The notes beneath the pieces are model-generated. The model saw only the letters and a list, made by a program, of their open reading frames with translations. It was not told the DNA's origin and did no database searches. 64,000 nucleotides of DNA from Chrysomallon squamiferum (Eukaryota; Mollusca; Gastropoda; Neomphalida; Peltospiridae), in assembly GCA_012295275.1 (NCBI GenBank), contig CM022679.1:6861157-6925156 (forward strand). Direction: 5' to 3'. Positions 53,172 through 64,000 of this stretch are shown here, piece by piece. A program made the position numbers and the translations under genes. The stretch's first letter is position 1, and each line of letters begins with the position of its first letter.

Positions 53172-53778
53172 CTAGATCGTTCTTTCTTTTAATTAAATAT
53201 ATTACAAATTGGCACTTGATTTTCTGAAATTCTTGAACCGTTCCTGACAGGTATCGATCAAATCGGCACCTGCTTTAAAATTAGCCGTACCTGTTGATGA
53301 ATACTCTATAATAATAATCACAGCTGATATATACTGACCAGCTGGTAATTACTTCTCATGAATCCATCATAATTATATTGACTGCGCATGAATAGCTTCG
53401 TTTAGCTATTTATCTTGGTCACAGTCTCAAGCGAGGTCAGCTTAGAGATGGCTGAATTTTGCAGACTTAAGCTAATTAGTTTACGTGTGATATACATCTC
53501 TTGCATACACAATATATTTCACGTTAATTTTTCACACATCATATGGCAAATTAGTTTTTCTTGTCTGAAGACGGGACGAAACTTTTCGCACATAATTTAA
53601 TGCAGGTCAAAATATAAATTTCTCCAGGTTAGTATATAACAAGTCTTTTTATGTGCAAAACTATAAAACTGGAAACTGGAGATACAATTTTAATTACAAG
53701 ATAAATAGATGGAAATAAAACATTTAACATTTATGCTGAGAAAATATTCTTACGTGTGTAGAGAAATATATCAAACAG

Positions 53779-53821
53779 TAATAATAATAATAATAATAAT
53801 GATGTTGATAATGATGATGAC

Positions 53822-53898
<77 letters not shown>
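53779..53898. repeat. Compound (AAT)n-(GATGAT)-(ATT)n-(TAG)n repeat
   Basis: AAT units, GAT units, about fifteen ATT units and then about twelve TAG units. The AAT and ATT halves are complementary and can fold back. Confidence 0.95.
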
Positions 53899-54048
53899 CT
53901 GATGGGAAAATAACAAAGAAAAAATAAAACAAGAAAAATTTAAAATATAATTGTTTTTTTTTTTTTTTTTTTTTAACTAATAATATTTTTTCAAGCACAT
54001 GAGATCCAATCGGATATTATAAACTAGTTTAGTTAAATAGAAATTATC

Positions 54049-54160
<112 letters not shown>

Positions 54161-55904
54161 AAAACATTGAATAATATACCATAATCTTTCTGCATTAATC
54201 TTCACTGATTCTACTATTCGCTGAGAGAGAGAGGGTCTGTGTTTGTTAGTATGTATAAGAATATGTAAGCATATATATGTTAATAATCTTCCACAGAGTT
54301 CATTAATATATTTAGCCTGACCATTAACCTATAAAACTTACAATTATTAATTCCGCTGAAAGATTCCAGTACTTGTGGAAGCGACCTCTTAACAAGGACA
54401 TGGCGACCCTTTAATATGTTGAGACTATTTGCAGTTGCGTTGCCACCAGTCTTGCAAAATTCAAAATGCCTCCAAAATGCCTCAGTTCCTTCAGCACCTA
54501 ATAACGTGGAGGGCCGAGGGGTCGGTCGAGATTCAGACAGCAGTGATTAGATGGCTAACGGTCAGAAAACCGTGAGCTTTTTTGAAGAGTTTTGAAAAAA
54601 AATATCCACACTAATTAAGCCGCTCCCATTCATTTCCATTTCTGTATTCCTAGCAACAAATACAGATGTTTTGTAAGTCAAGTGCAAATAAACAGCAAGC
54701 ACCGATAGCGTCAGATACGAACTTTGTTGTCTCTGTTTACTGGGAGAAAATTCCACAGCTCAAGTCTTTACTTAGAAAACAACAAGTAGACGGAAAATTA
54801 ATTTATTCCTTACTCAGAATTTTCTGTCTTTGAACGAGTCAAAGATAAAGAGGAAAAACCTACAATGTAAAGAAAAGAATATTGGTTTAGCTCTGAAATT
54901 AGTCATCCAAACAAAATGAGTAGAGAGAATCTATGGATTAAGATATAAGACCGTCAGGAAGCCATAAAATTGTAATGATCAACTGAAAGGCTTTGGACAT
55001 TTTTCCAGTTTGTAATTTCTATGCTACTATATTTAGTTTGCTTCAAGTGCATCGAGACATTACGATCATCATTAGGAGAGACAAAGCAAATACAAGTTTG
55101 GAGGAAATTATGGTCGTTTAAGAAATATCATGATAACCAAATCTAGACGTATCCTTTTTTTTATGTTTGTTTATTCTACCTTTCTTTTTTCTCCATCTTC
55201 CTTCTTACTAAGTTTTTGTTTTTATTAATCTATGTATACAATACTGTATATGTGTGGATAATATTCATAATATCTCGCAATGGAATTTTTGACATCGAAC
55301 TATCCTTACCTTGTTTCATTTTAAGATATTTTCATATTTATTTATTTATTTTATTCTTTCCTATACAGTTATTTTCTTTTTTCGCACTAAAGTTTTGCTT
55401 ACTCAGCATCAAGTGCTTTAAAACAGAGAACCTGAACAAAGATAAACAATACTTTTACTTGACAATAGCGTGTTTATCACTGTAATGGCCGTTCAGTTTC
55501 TGGCAGGTCAAGAGAGTCACTCGATGTCGATGTAATTCTAATAATATTCCTAAAAAGTTATTTTAGATTAATCCACAGTTAAATAAATAATACTGCAATC
55601 AATCCTTTACATTTATTTATAAACAGGTTTCTTCAAATAATGAGTTTTTTCTTCTTTTGCTATTCTTCTGAGATGCATATAGCGAATCTTCTTTGCGTAT
55701 TTGTCGATATATTTGGATTAATCTGAAATAAATATAATTGTATTCATAACTGTTGCCTTATGAAGAATGTCGCATTTTAAAGAAAAATTGACTGTTATGT
55801 TTTTTAATCATTTTTGTTTTCACTGTTACTAGCATGCATAATTATGTACATTCATTTCATGCGTAAACAGAGACATGCACTCACGTACGTACGTACATCA
55901 TAAA

Positions 55905-56765
55905 TAACAAGACTAGATAATATATGTTCACTGAAGCATAAATATCTCAAACTGATAACCTACTTTGACGCATAAATAACAAGAATTGATAATACATTCT
56001 GTGACTGGCGTATTAAACAACAAGAACTGATAGTACATTCTTTGACGTATTAAATAACTAGAACTAATAGTACATTTTTTGACGTATTAAATAACAAGAA
56101 CTAATAATACATTCTTTGACTGGCGTATTAAACAACAAGAACTGATAGTACATTCTTTGACGTATTAAATAACTAGAACTAATAGTACATTTTTTGACGT
56201 ATTAAATAACAAGAACTAATAATACATTCTTTGACTGGCGTATTAAATAACTAGAACTAATAATACATTTTTTGACTGGCCTGTTAAACAACAATTATGG
56301 ATAATACATTATTTGATGTATTTAACAACCAGAACTAATAATACATTCTGTGATTTGCGTATTAAATAACAACAATTAATAATACATACTTTGATAGACA
56401 TAAAAAAAAACAAGAATTGATATTACAAATTTTTACTGACGTATTAAACAGTAACAACTGATATTACACAATTTGACAACCGTATTAGATGTCAAGAACT
56501 GGTATTATACACTTTGACTGACGTATTAAATAACAGGAACTGTTATTAGACATTTTAATGTATTAAATAACAAGAACTGATACTAATATACTGTCTGACT
56601 ATTAAAAAACAAAAACCGATGAGACATTATTTGACTAAAGTTCTAAACAACAAGAACCGACAATACATTGTTGTATTAAAAACAAGACATTTATTGACTG
56701 GCATATTAAAAAAGAACCGTCAACACATTAATTAACACACTAAATAACAAGAGCTAGATACATTG
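55905..56765. repeat. Minisatellite with higher-order 115-bp unit
   Basis: About twenty copies of a 35-42 bp unit built on tattaaataacaagaactga plus taatacattctttgac. In the middle, 56008-56122 and 56123-56237 look identical, so three basic units have been duplicated as one 115-bp block. Copies become more diverged towards both ends, and more so on the right. Confidence 0.93.
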
Positions 56766-58244
56766 GAAGAACGACACAAGAAAAACAATTTAATCTCCAT
56801 CTCACGAAAAGCATATATTCGCTAAAAAATAACGATTTGTTTTTTTAGTGGAAATAGCAATAATTTATTAAAGCTATGCGTTTTCTTTGACTAAAACATG
56901 CTTTATTCCTTCTTTCATTTTTTTTTTTTAATCCTTCGCTTAGTAAAATTCTTCTTTTTTATAATTATTTATAAAACAAATTGTAAAATGCAAATACGCA
57001 TAGACAAACAAACAAAAACATCTATTAGATTAAATAATCATTCTTTAATTCACCAACAAACAGAAACACATACAGACATATCTACATTTTATATTAAACT
57101 TCATAGATTCAGAAACATTCACCATTTCTTGACCCTAGCAACATAAGAATTTACTCGTTTTTAATCCATACAAGATACACATTAATATGGATTTTCTTTG
57201 ACAATAACAACCGCTGTAGTTTTACTTATTAATATTTATTATTATAGGAGAACACTTAATGATAATCCTGCACTAATAATTAAAATAGCCGGACTTCTCA
57301 CAGTCAATTTATTTCATTAATGTTTCCATAACGGAAATAACAGAATATGAGCACATGCTTAAAAAGATTAATGTGCCAGAAAATGAAATATAGAAAAGAA
57401 TTTTTCCAACCGAACGTCTCATGTAACCAATATCAAGTGAATGCCAACATCATGAAATGAAAGGATTTCATGTTCGTCGCAGTTTAATATTAAGTGACAA
57501 TCATAATTTTCAAATATAATGATAATATATACATGAGATGAAATCCATAATTGTCACTCCAAAGGTGGATCTAATCGATTAACAGCAAGGGATATTGCAT
57601 ACAAAAAAAAGAAAAAGAAAACATATATCTTGAAAAACGACACCAATCTTTTGAAGAATCTAAATGCTGCCAAAAAATAATCATCTACTGAAAATGAACT
57701 ATCAAACACGAGATTTGTGGGATATTTATCATCGTCATCATCGTCATCCATATCATCATCTGGATCTTAATTTATGATTACCTAAAACTTTAAATTCAGA
57801 AAAATAATAATTAACATTCTAAATAAAATTCAAATAAACTCTAAAGCAAACTAATGTTTATCTTCATTTCCGATAATCCTACCGTTTCTGTGTGTGATAG
57901 TAGCTATTTATTTTATATCTTGGAAATACCTCGTTTGTATCTATCTAACAGAACCTAGAACAGCTCTCAATCGGTGCTGTGACAGGGGGTGTTGTTAAAT
58001 GAAGGTGATCGATTATTCAGTAAATAAAATGAGGCTGTCTGTGACCCACAGCTCGAGGAGATAAAACTAACAGTCCTGTGTGAATAGAAAGTACTTGAAT
58101 GGTCTTGTCTTGGTGTACTTCAAATCAAACCTAGGTAATTGGTCTTTGCATTTTCACACACAGCCGAATTTTGATGTCTAACCTTTCCTTTGAATAATCA
58201 AATCAATTACAGAACTGACACTTGTCCCAGAATGGCCACACGTT

Positions 58245-59130
58245 CATTGGATAATCCCTAAATACTGAAATATACTGTTTTTATATGTAGTAGTCAAAGG
58301 CTAAGTGACTGAACCTCAAGATAATCCTGATTTATTAAACACTGCTCCATGAAAATATTTCCACTGTTAAAGGTCTCTTACTATATGAAGATCTCAGATG
58401 TTTGAACGATCTCCTAAAGCCAAAAAACAACAAAAAACTTTGCTATTAAAAGACAATCCAGTATGCTTATAAGCAGAGTCAGTTCTATCTGTAAAATGAT
58501 ATTATGTATGATAATTTTTATTGAACAGTTCATCTATGGATGATCCCTAATGCTGTTATACAATAATCCTGTTATGGCATAAGTTAAGTATTGTTTTTAT
58601 TAGGCAGTCATTAAAGAATAAAATGTTGCTCTTGTTATGTAATACTAGGCGGCACAGGACTGCAGTCTTTCAGTAATTCCAGATGTTACGATGCTGCTAT
58701 TTTATTACAGATTCCGTAGAATTTAGAATTCGGCACTTACTTGGCAATATCCGGCTAACAAACCCCTTATCACAATAGAAATTTCATTAAACACCGCTTT
58801 CTGCTATTTAATACTAAAATATAAAGTGTTCAAACGCTTACACACAGCTGGGGTTTCAAAATACGAAAATGAATACAGCTTTTATTAAGATTAAAAAGCT
58901 TTAATTCTGGCCTCTTTTGGGCAATTCCCTGAACGCTAAAATGCTGCTCTTGTTATGGAATCTTCAAACAATTATGACCATGTAATCCCCAAATACTATA
59001 ACACCGCTATTATGGAATTCTGAAAACGTAACCAGGGAGTCTTCAGATGCTAAAACTTTGATGTTATCTGAAAATCCCCAACTGTGAAACACTTTAGTTA
59101 AGGCTGAATAATGTTCTAAATGGCACTTTC
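58245..59130. repeat. Decayed tandem repeat of about 60 bp
   Basis: Related segments recur at about 58245, 58538, 58615, 58675, 58915, 58978, 59035 and 59080. They share a theme like aatccccaaatactataaca followed by ccgctattatggaattctga. Variants include ctaaaatgctgctcttgtta followed by tggaatcttc. Divergence is high and spacing irregular, so this is an old array. Confidence 0.65.
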
Positions 59131-60377
59131 TTGCAAACATTTGCAATCCTAATTGATAAAATTGGTAATATTTTTATGACTTATTTTCTATAATCAGTAA
59201 AAACAACACACTGTATATGTACATTAACGTATACTATTACTTTAAATACTAACAGTATATATCGTTACATGTTTTTGTCAACAGGTTATACACCTAGTAA
59301 TATTTTATCTAATGTTTATTTTTAAGATGATTGTATTAAATATCTTTATAATAGTATGTGCAATGATTTTATTAAAAATTACTGATATTCTACCAGTAAA
59401 AAATATCCGATGTTTTTTAGATTCCTTATTCCAAATGTATGTATGTATGTATCTGTGTATGTAGATACATATGTTTGTATAACATATACAAGTGTGTGTA
59501 TGTGCGTTTGCTTTTGAATTTTTACTCTATTTATTGCGTATGTTTTGAGTGTATTTTGTTGGTTAAAGAGATAGATATATAAATATAGAACAAAAATAAG
59601 CAACACTTCATGAATATTGTACATAGATCTACTACACAATGTCGTATTTGTAGAGAATATAGATTTTTCACACCTTCTTTGGTCAGCCAGGTAATCAGTT
59701 ATATCAATGTCGGAGGAACCGGACAATGTTGACAGTACGTGACTAAAACCAGTGACGAAAATCCGTAAAAGTCACTATTTTAAAACAGAAAAGCAAATTA
59801 GAAAAATGGAAGGAAAACCTAATGAAAAAAAAAATAATAATAATAATAAAAATAAAATAAAATACAAATAATAAAAAGTTCTGAAAATAATTTGTATTTT
59901 ACGAATTTAAAATGTAACATTTTAATATCGGTTTTCTTCCTAATCTGAAAAAAAAGAAAAGATACTACCTTTGCTATTTTTTTTTACAATAAACATATAT
60001 TGGTACAAATGCATGAATACTATCGCTGTATATCGAGGCATCTTTGTTTTCCATTTTCTATTCATTTACGAGACGATGGCTGTGAAGATACTTCCTTATC
60101 TACTCAACTGTGCATACACATGTACATCCATACGTAGATGTATACATCCACTTAGTTCATTGAAAACAATAAGATTAAGCATTAAAAATAAAAAAAGGTG
60201 TCAATCTAAATAAATAAATAATTAATAAATAAATAATGTTATCATCATTATCATCATTATTGCAAAGATATATTTTTTATTTTTTATTTTTTTAATTTTT
60301 TTTCGAAAAGAAAGCAACATCACTGTGACAAAGCAACAAGAACAAAACGTTTCACCTTACAATAGTAATAAGAAGAA

Positions 60378-60400
60378 AAAAAAAAAAAAAAAAAAAAAAG
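60378..60400. repeat. Poly(A) tract
   Basis: About 23 A after AAG-type triplets. Confidence 0.9.
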
Positions 60401-60838
60401 GCTGAAAAATAGAAAAGAAAAATGTGAAGTATCACTGTACAATGTAGATGATAGATTGCGTTGTATCAGTAGAAAACTACGGAACAAATATGGCGGAAAA
60501 TATTACAACAGGAACTAGCCTAGTGAATACGTTATTATTGAAAGTGACACACTGATGTTTCGTGGCATACGTCCTAACATGATTAGCAGTTTTTATATCA
60601 AACTGCGTGTCTAGAATCTATTTTAGGCTTATTTTAATAAATGTTTTTTGGATAATGTTTGCTTCGAGGCATTTCCGTTACTGACTTCAAGAAACATAAA
60701 GTGATATCAAATAAGCGAGAATAATGAATATATAATCATTAATGAGCAAGATATAACAACAACAACAATAATAGTAAATAGTATATATATATATGTATAT
60801 ATTTTTAAGAATTAATGTTTGGCCAATAAATGTTAATG

Positions 60839-60839
<1 letters not shown>

Positions 60840-60873
<34 letters not shown>

Positions 60874-60930
60874 CTCTTTAAATTATTATTAGTAGTAGTA
60901 GTAGTAGTAGCAATAGTAGTAGTAGTAGGA
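60840..60930. repeat. Poly(T) and (TAG)n tract
   Basis: About 31 T (60841-60871) followed by ATT and about twelve TAG/GGA triplets. The long minus-strand frame of Lys and Thr runs is an artefact. Confidence 0.9.
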
Positions 60931-61021
60931 GGAGGAGATCTCAAAAGCCACAACATAATAAACGGAAAATAATCTTTCAAGAAAACCGAATGAAATATGG
61001 AAAATACATTTATTAAAATGT

Positions 61022-61072
61022 GAAAAAAAAAAAAAAAAATTATGATGATAATGATGATGATGATGATGATAA
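61022..61072. repeat. Poly(A) and (GAT)n tract
   Basis: About 18 A then about ten GAT/AAT triplets. Confidence 0.9.
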
Positions 61073-61253
61073 TGCACAGAACTGCTAGAAGAAAATTAAT
61101 CAAAAAGGAAAAAAAGTTTTTTTTAAAATGAATATTATCATCTTATAACGATGTCTTTAGGTGGTTTCATCACTTTGAATAACAAGTACTGTTCACAATC
61201 TGTGAAGGCTCTGAATTGCAAGTACCTGAGTTAAGAGCTCAAAGAGGACGTGA

Positions 61254-61261
61254 TGACGTCA
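61254..61261. promoter_or_regulatory. Perfect CRE palindrome (TGACGTCA)
   Basis: An exact eight-base cAMP-response-element consensus, the binding site for CREB/ATF bZIP dimers, in a less AT-rich block about 1.9 kb upstream of the PKG start codon. Function is inferred. Confidence 0.4.
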
Positions 61262-61361
61262 AATGGGGAATTAATCACAACAAACGAGCAATCGAACATC
61301 TGACAACGTCAGATAGGAAATGATACATAGATTGCCCAATCTAAACGAAGTAGGAAATTTT

Positions 61362-61362
61362 A

Positions 61363-61400
<38 letters not shown>

Positions 61401-61545
61401 GCTTCTTCTTCTTCTTTTTTTTTTCTCCAAGAACAAAATTATCAGAAATAATTTTTTTTTTTTTTTTTTAAAAAAATAATAATAATAATAATAATTTTAA
61501 TAATGATGATGATGATGATGATGATGACGATGATGATTATGATTA
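61362..61545. repeat. Poly(T), (CTT)n, (AAT)n and (GAT)n cluster
   Basis: About 37 T (61363-61400), CTT units, a second T-run, AAT units, then about a dozen GAT units with one GAC. Confidence 0.9.
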
Positions 61546-62575
61546 TGATAAATAAAAAATAAAATGAAAAAGTAATTAGGAAAGAGGAAAGTTCAAATAT
61601 TCACATAACCGTAAAACTAATATAGCTATTTCATTCCATCGAAATAATTCTATTTTCTAAGTGTACATCCATTCATTCATCCGTTTGTAGACCTACATCA
61701 TATATGATGCACTTTAAAATAGTTAAATCGACCCTAAGGACCTCAGCTATAGTCTATAGATGCATACATCCTGCGATCGAATGTTAAACGAGCAAAAAGT
61801 ATGTAAGTTAATAAGTAAGTAAATAAACAAAAACGCAATATTGTTGTTCTTTTGTTTTTCTTTGTGTGAAGATTAAATTCATATTCGAAGTCAAATGATG
61901 AATCCAAATGCGTAACAAGATAGGTGATTAATTTTCGTCTGAATTATATCGCTATAGATAAATCCGTTTTATTACTCTGTCGATGTTGTGAAATCCCAGA
62001 TGTACGAAAAAGACGTAATAGGCGTTCTGATATAGAACAAACGTCACGGTCTGTACATCAGTATTGATCTAAAGCTATTTTAAAATGTGCAGGTACATTT
62101 GTTAATACCTGTGTGTACAGACTTCTGCGCGAACTGAATGTGTAATTAATAACAAACATAGGACGTCATTATTTCAATCTCGTGTTAACATCTAATTACG
62201 TAGAGTTTTACACGTCTGTTAATGACAAATCGCTGGTGCCTGCTTAACTACCTATCCACTTATTAACAACTTACAAGCAAACGTATAAATACAAATACAA
62301 ATAATTTCAGTAATATGTTTGTCTCTTCATCTGTCTCTCTGGACTTTTTTGTCTGTCTCTCTATTTCTTTCACTCTTTCATATTCTCTCTCTCTCAGTCT
62401 CTCTCTCTCTCTGTATTTCTCTCTCTGTATCTCTTGGTATATGGTCCCTTTAGCTTCGAGACAACAAGATCAAATAATAAATGTAGTAATGTAGTTAGTA
62501 ATTAATTATTATTATTTTTTTTTTTGTTCTTACGAGGTGGAGAGAGATAATTTGTTTTTAAATTTAAATACTCCG

Positions 62576-62576
<1 letters not shown>

Positions 62577-62650
<74 letters not shown>
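62577..62650. repeat. (CT)n microsatellite
   Basis: About thirty-six CT units about 340 bp before the presumed PKG exon acceptor, preceded by a shorter degenerate CT-rich zone (62325-62435). Confidence 0.95.
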
Positions 62651-62652
<2 letters not shown>

Positions 62653-62987
62653 GACATATAATGTTTTTATTACGACATGATTAGGTTCGGAGAATTTTTA
62701 AAAGTGTAATTAAACTATGCATACCTACCTATGAAATACTACCTGAAGATATAATGTAGAAAGTTCACATATCGACGTCCGTATAGAAATGAACTATCTG
62801 GACATGATGTATCAAACTACACATACAATTTGTTTACCTCAATACTTTGACACATGACTGACACATCCATAAGCGTCCCTACATGAGTAAGAACAAAGAT
62901 TCATTGTCCACGTGGATTTTGTTTGATCTTACACAAAACACGAGAATGTATAAATGTTAATATTTTCTTTGATTTTTTTTTTTCCAG

Positions 62988-63171
62988 ACCGTTTTCCTGT
63001 GATGGCAATAGTTCCAGACATGTTTGTGTTTTGATCCTAGTGCGGACGATCGCAAAAGAAACGTTGCCTAGCGATATTTGATCAGCAGACGCCCAGCTGA
63101 GCACGTGTTGTTGAAATATACACATCGTTGAACCAACCACCATCAATATCGATTGTGACGTCACCTTCACG
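62988..63171 (+). other. 5'UTR portion of the PKG exon
   Basis: A polypyrimidine tract and AG (gattttttttttttccag, ending at 62987) suggest that this exon is spliced to an upstream non-coding exon. An in-frame TGA at 63112-63114 precedes the ATG and supports 63172 as the start. A perfect TGACGTCA lies at 63156-63163, nine bases before the ATG. Confidence 0.5.
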
Positions 63172-63791
63172 ATGCCACTGCCTACTTCTAGTAAAAGCAA
63201 TGTGACAGTTTCAAATACGAAAGGATTGACGGCATCCGCCAATTCTTTCAAAACGGGGACCGCCACAAGTTCCAGCTCTAAAGTCTTGTTACCCAATACA
63301 TCAACCAAGACTGGGGGTATTGTCAACAAGACTGGGGTGCGTCCTACAGCTACTTCCACGGTCCTCACCCCACGGGCAGCCCCGTCAAAAATGGGGAACG
63401 GGGCCAGTGCGACTCAGATAGTAATAGACGGAGAAACATTAGATCTACAGAAAATCAAAATGCTGATACCGGCGCTTCGGACAGAACTGACGGAAAAAGA
63501 TGCAAAACTGTGTCAATATGAAAAAGAACTTAGAGAGAATTCTAAAGTGATTAAAGAAAAAAACAGTGAGATTGTTCGTTTGAAAGAAGAAGTTGATAAA
63601 TTAAAATCCGTTTTGAAATTGAAAGTCGAGATCGGTGATGGAGACCGACGTCCGGACATTCTGACGTCAATTAAAGAGGGTGTCCACGAGGTGTCGGGGG
63701 AACTCCGAGCCAAAAAACAAGGCGTGTCCGGAGAGAGCCCCATGTCAGGACAAGGTATCGGGGAACTAAAACATCACGAAAAAGATTTCAG
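63172..63791 (+). CDS. PRKG1: cGMP-dependent protein kinase, N-terminal exon (partial)
   Basis: This exon encodes the first 206 codons plus two bases, then a canonical donor (cag|gtatgt); cyclic-nucleotide-binding and kinase domains lie outside the window. PKG is a dimeric Ser/Thr kinase activated by cGMP downstream of nitric oxide and guanylate cyclases. Residues 1-85 are Ser/Thr-rich and probably disordered. Residues about 95-152 (LRTELTEKDAKL, YEKELRE, NSEIVRLKEEVDKLKSVL) form a heptad-like coiled coil, the place of the leucine-zipper dimerisation domain. RAKKQGVSGES at 179-189 matches the autoinhibitory pseudosubstrate of the family (RAQGISAEP in vertebrate PKG1). The N-terminal extension before the zipper is longer than in vertebrate PKG1 and resembles the longer invertebrate (foraging-type) isoforms. 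The start is supported by the upstream in-frame stop. Assignment to PRKG1 rather than PRKG2 type is less certain than PKG itself. Confidence 0.85.
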
Positions 63792-64000
63792 GTATGTTTC
63801 CTTTTTAATCATAAAAATACGACCAATTGCCTATTACTAATTTTGCACTCTCATTGAAGTTCACATAAGTTTAAAGAAAAAAGAAAAGAAAAAAAGAAAT
63901 ACCAGTCTGCCAAAAATTGGAGGATACTACATCTAAGTGTATCCTCTCACTGTATGAACTATTAATGCGTATTACATCTGAGCAGTAAACTACATTATTT
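63792..64000 (+). other. Start of the first coding intron of the PKG gene
   Basis: Sequence after the GT donor is AT-rich with stops in all frames and nothing further recognised before the window ends. Confidence 0.7.

Noticed and set aside
55905-56765. CRISPR-like array
   Set aside because: Adjacent units are contiguous and diverge together, without constant repeats separated by unique spacers, and the DNA is clearly animal nuclear.
60687-61103. 138-codon minus-strand frame
   Set aside because: Made of poly-Ile, poly-Thr and poly-Lys runs encoded by ATT/TAG repeats and homopolymers.
62901-63368. 155-codon minus-strand frame overlapping the PKG exon
   Set aside because: It is antisense to a well-supported coding exon, has no recognisable domain, and its openness follows from the codon pattern of the sense strand.

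Overview
This is eukaryotic nuclear DNA from an animal. The genes are split by many GT-AG introns, coding exons are short islands in a very AT-rich background, polyadenylation signals replace bacterial terminators, and there is a heavy load of microsatellites ((GA/CT)n, (AAT/ATT)n, (TAG)n, (CA)n, poly-A/T). The protein set (mitochondrial deoxynucleoside kinase, MRPS7, LRRC14, cGMP-dependent kinase) is metazoan. The long AT-rich gene desert packed with simple repeats suggests a large invertebrate genome. My best guess is a mollusc, perhaps a coleoid cephalopod; this is inference and was not tested by any search.

Layout. (1) 1-1,300: last coding exon and 3'UTR of an unidentified plus-strand gene, with an exact 117-bp tandem duplication running up to its 3' splice site. 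(2) 2,315-6,740, minus strand: a complete ten-exon thymidine kinase 2 / deoxynucleoside kinase gene, reconstructed exon by exon with all phases consistent. (3) 6,741-9,950: gene-free, with dinucleotide repeats and one imperfect palindrome. (4) 9,954-13,373, minus strand: a five-exon LRRC14-like leucine-rich-repeat gene. (5) 14,092-19,247, plus strand: a complete six-exon gene for mitochondrial ribosomal protein S7. It lies head to head with the LRRC14-like gene; the two start codons are about 740 bp apart, so a shared promoter is likely. (6) 19,248-62,987: about 44 kb with no convincing gene. It holds at least nine long (GA/CT)n tracts, many trinucleotide tracts, two minisatellites (22.94 kb and 55.9-56.8 kb), a decayed tandem repeat (58.2-59.1 kb), a dispersed repeat pair (41.0 and 43.9 kb), and scattered less AT-rich blocks that may be regulatory. 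(7) 62,988-63,791, plus strand: the first coding exon of a cGMP-dependent protein kinase. It encodes a Ser/Thr-rich N-terminus, a coiled-coil dimerisation segment and a pseudosubstrate-like motif; the rest of the gene lies beyond the window.

Two of the genes serve mitochondrial gene expression and maintenance (dNTP salvage for mtDNA, and the mitoribosomal small subunit), but nothing shows they are co-regulated. The PKG exon belongs to a signalling gene, and the large desert upstream of it is the natural place for its regulatory elements. I found no self-contained novel system (no CRISPR, no toxin or defence locus, no intact mobile element). The observations most worth following up are structural: duplicated splice-site regions in two genes, an altered conserved motif in the kinase, perfect CRE palindromes near the PKG exon, and the tandem arrays.
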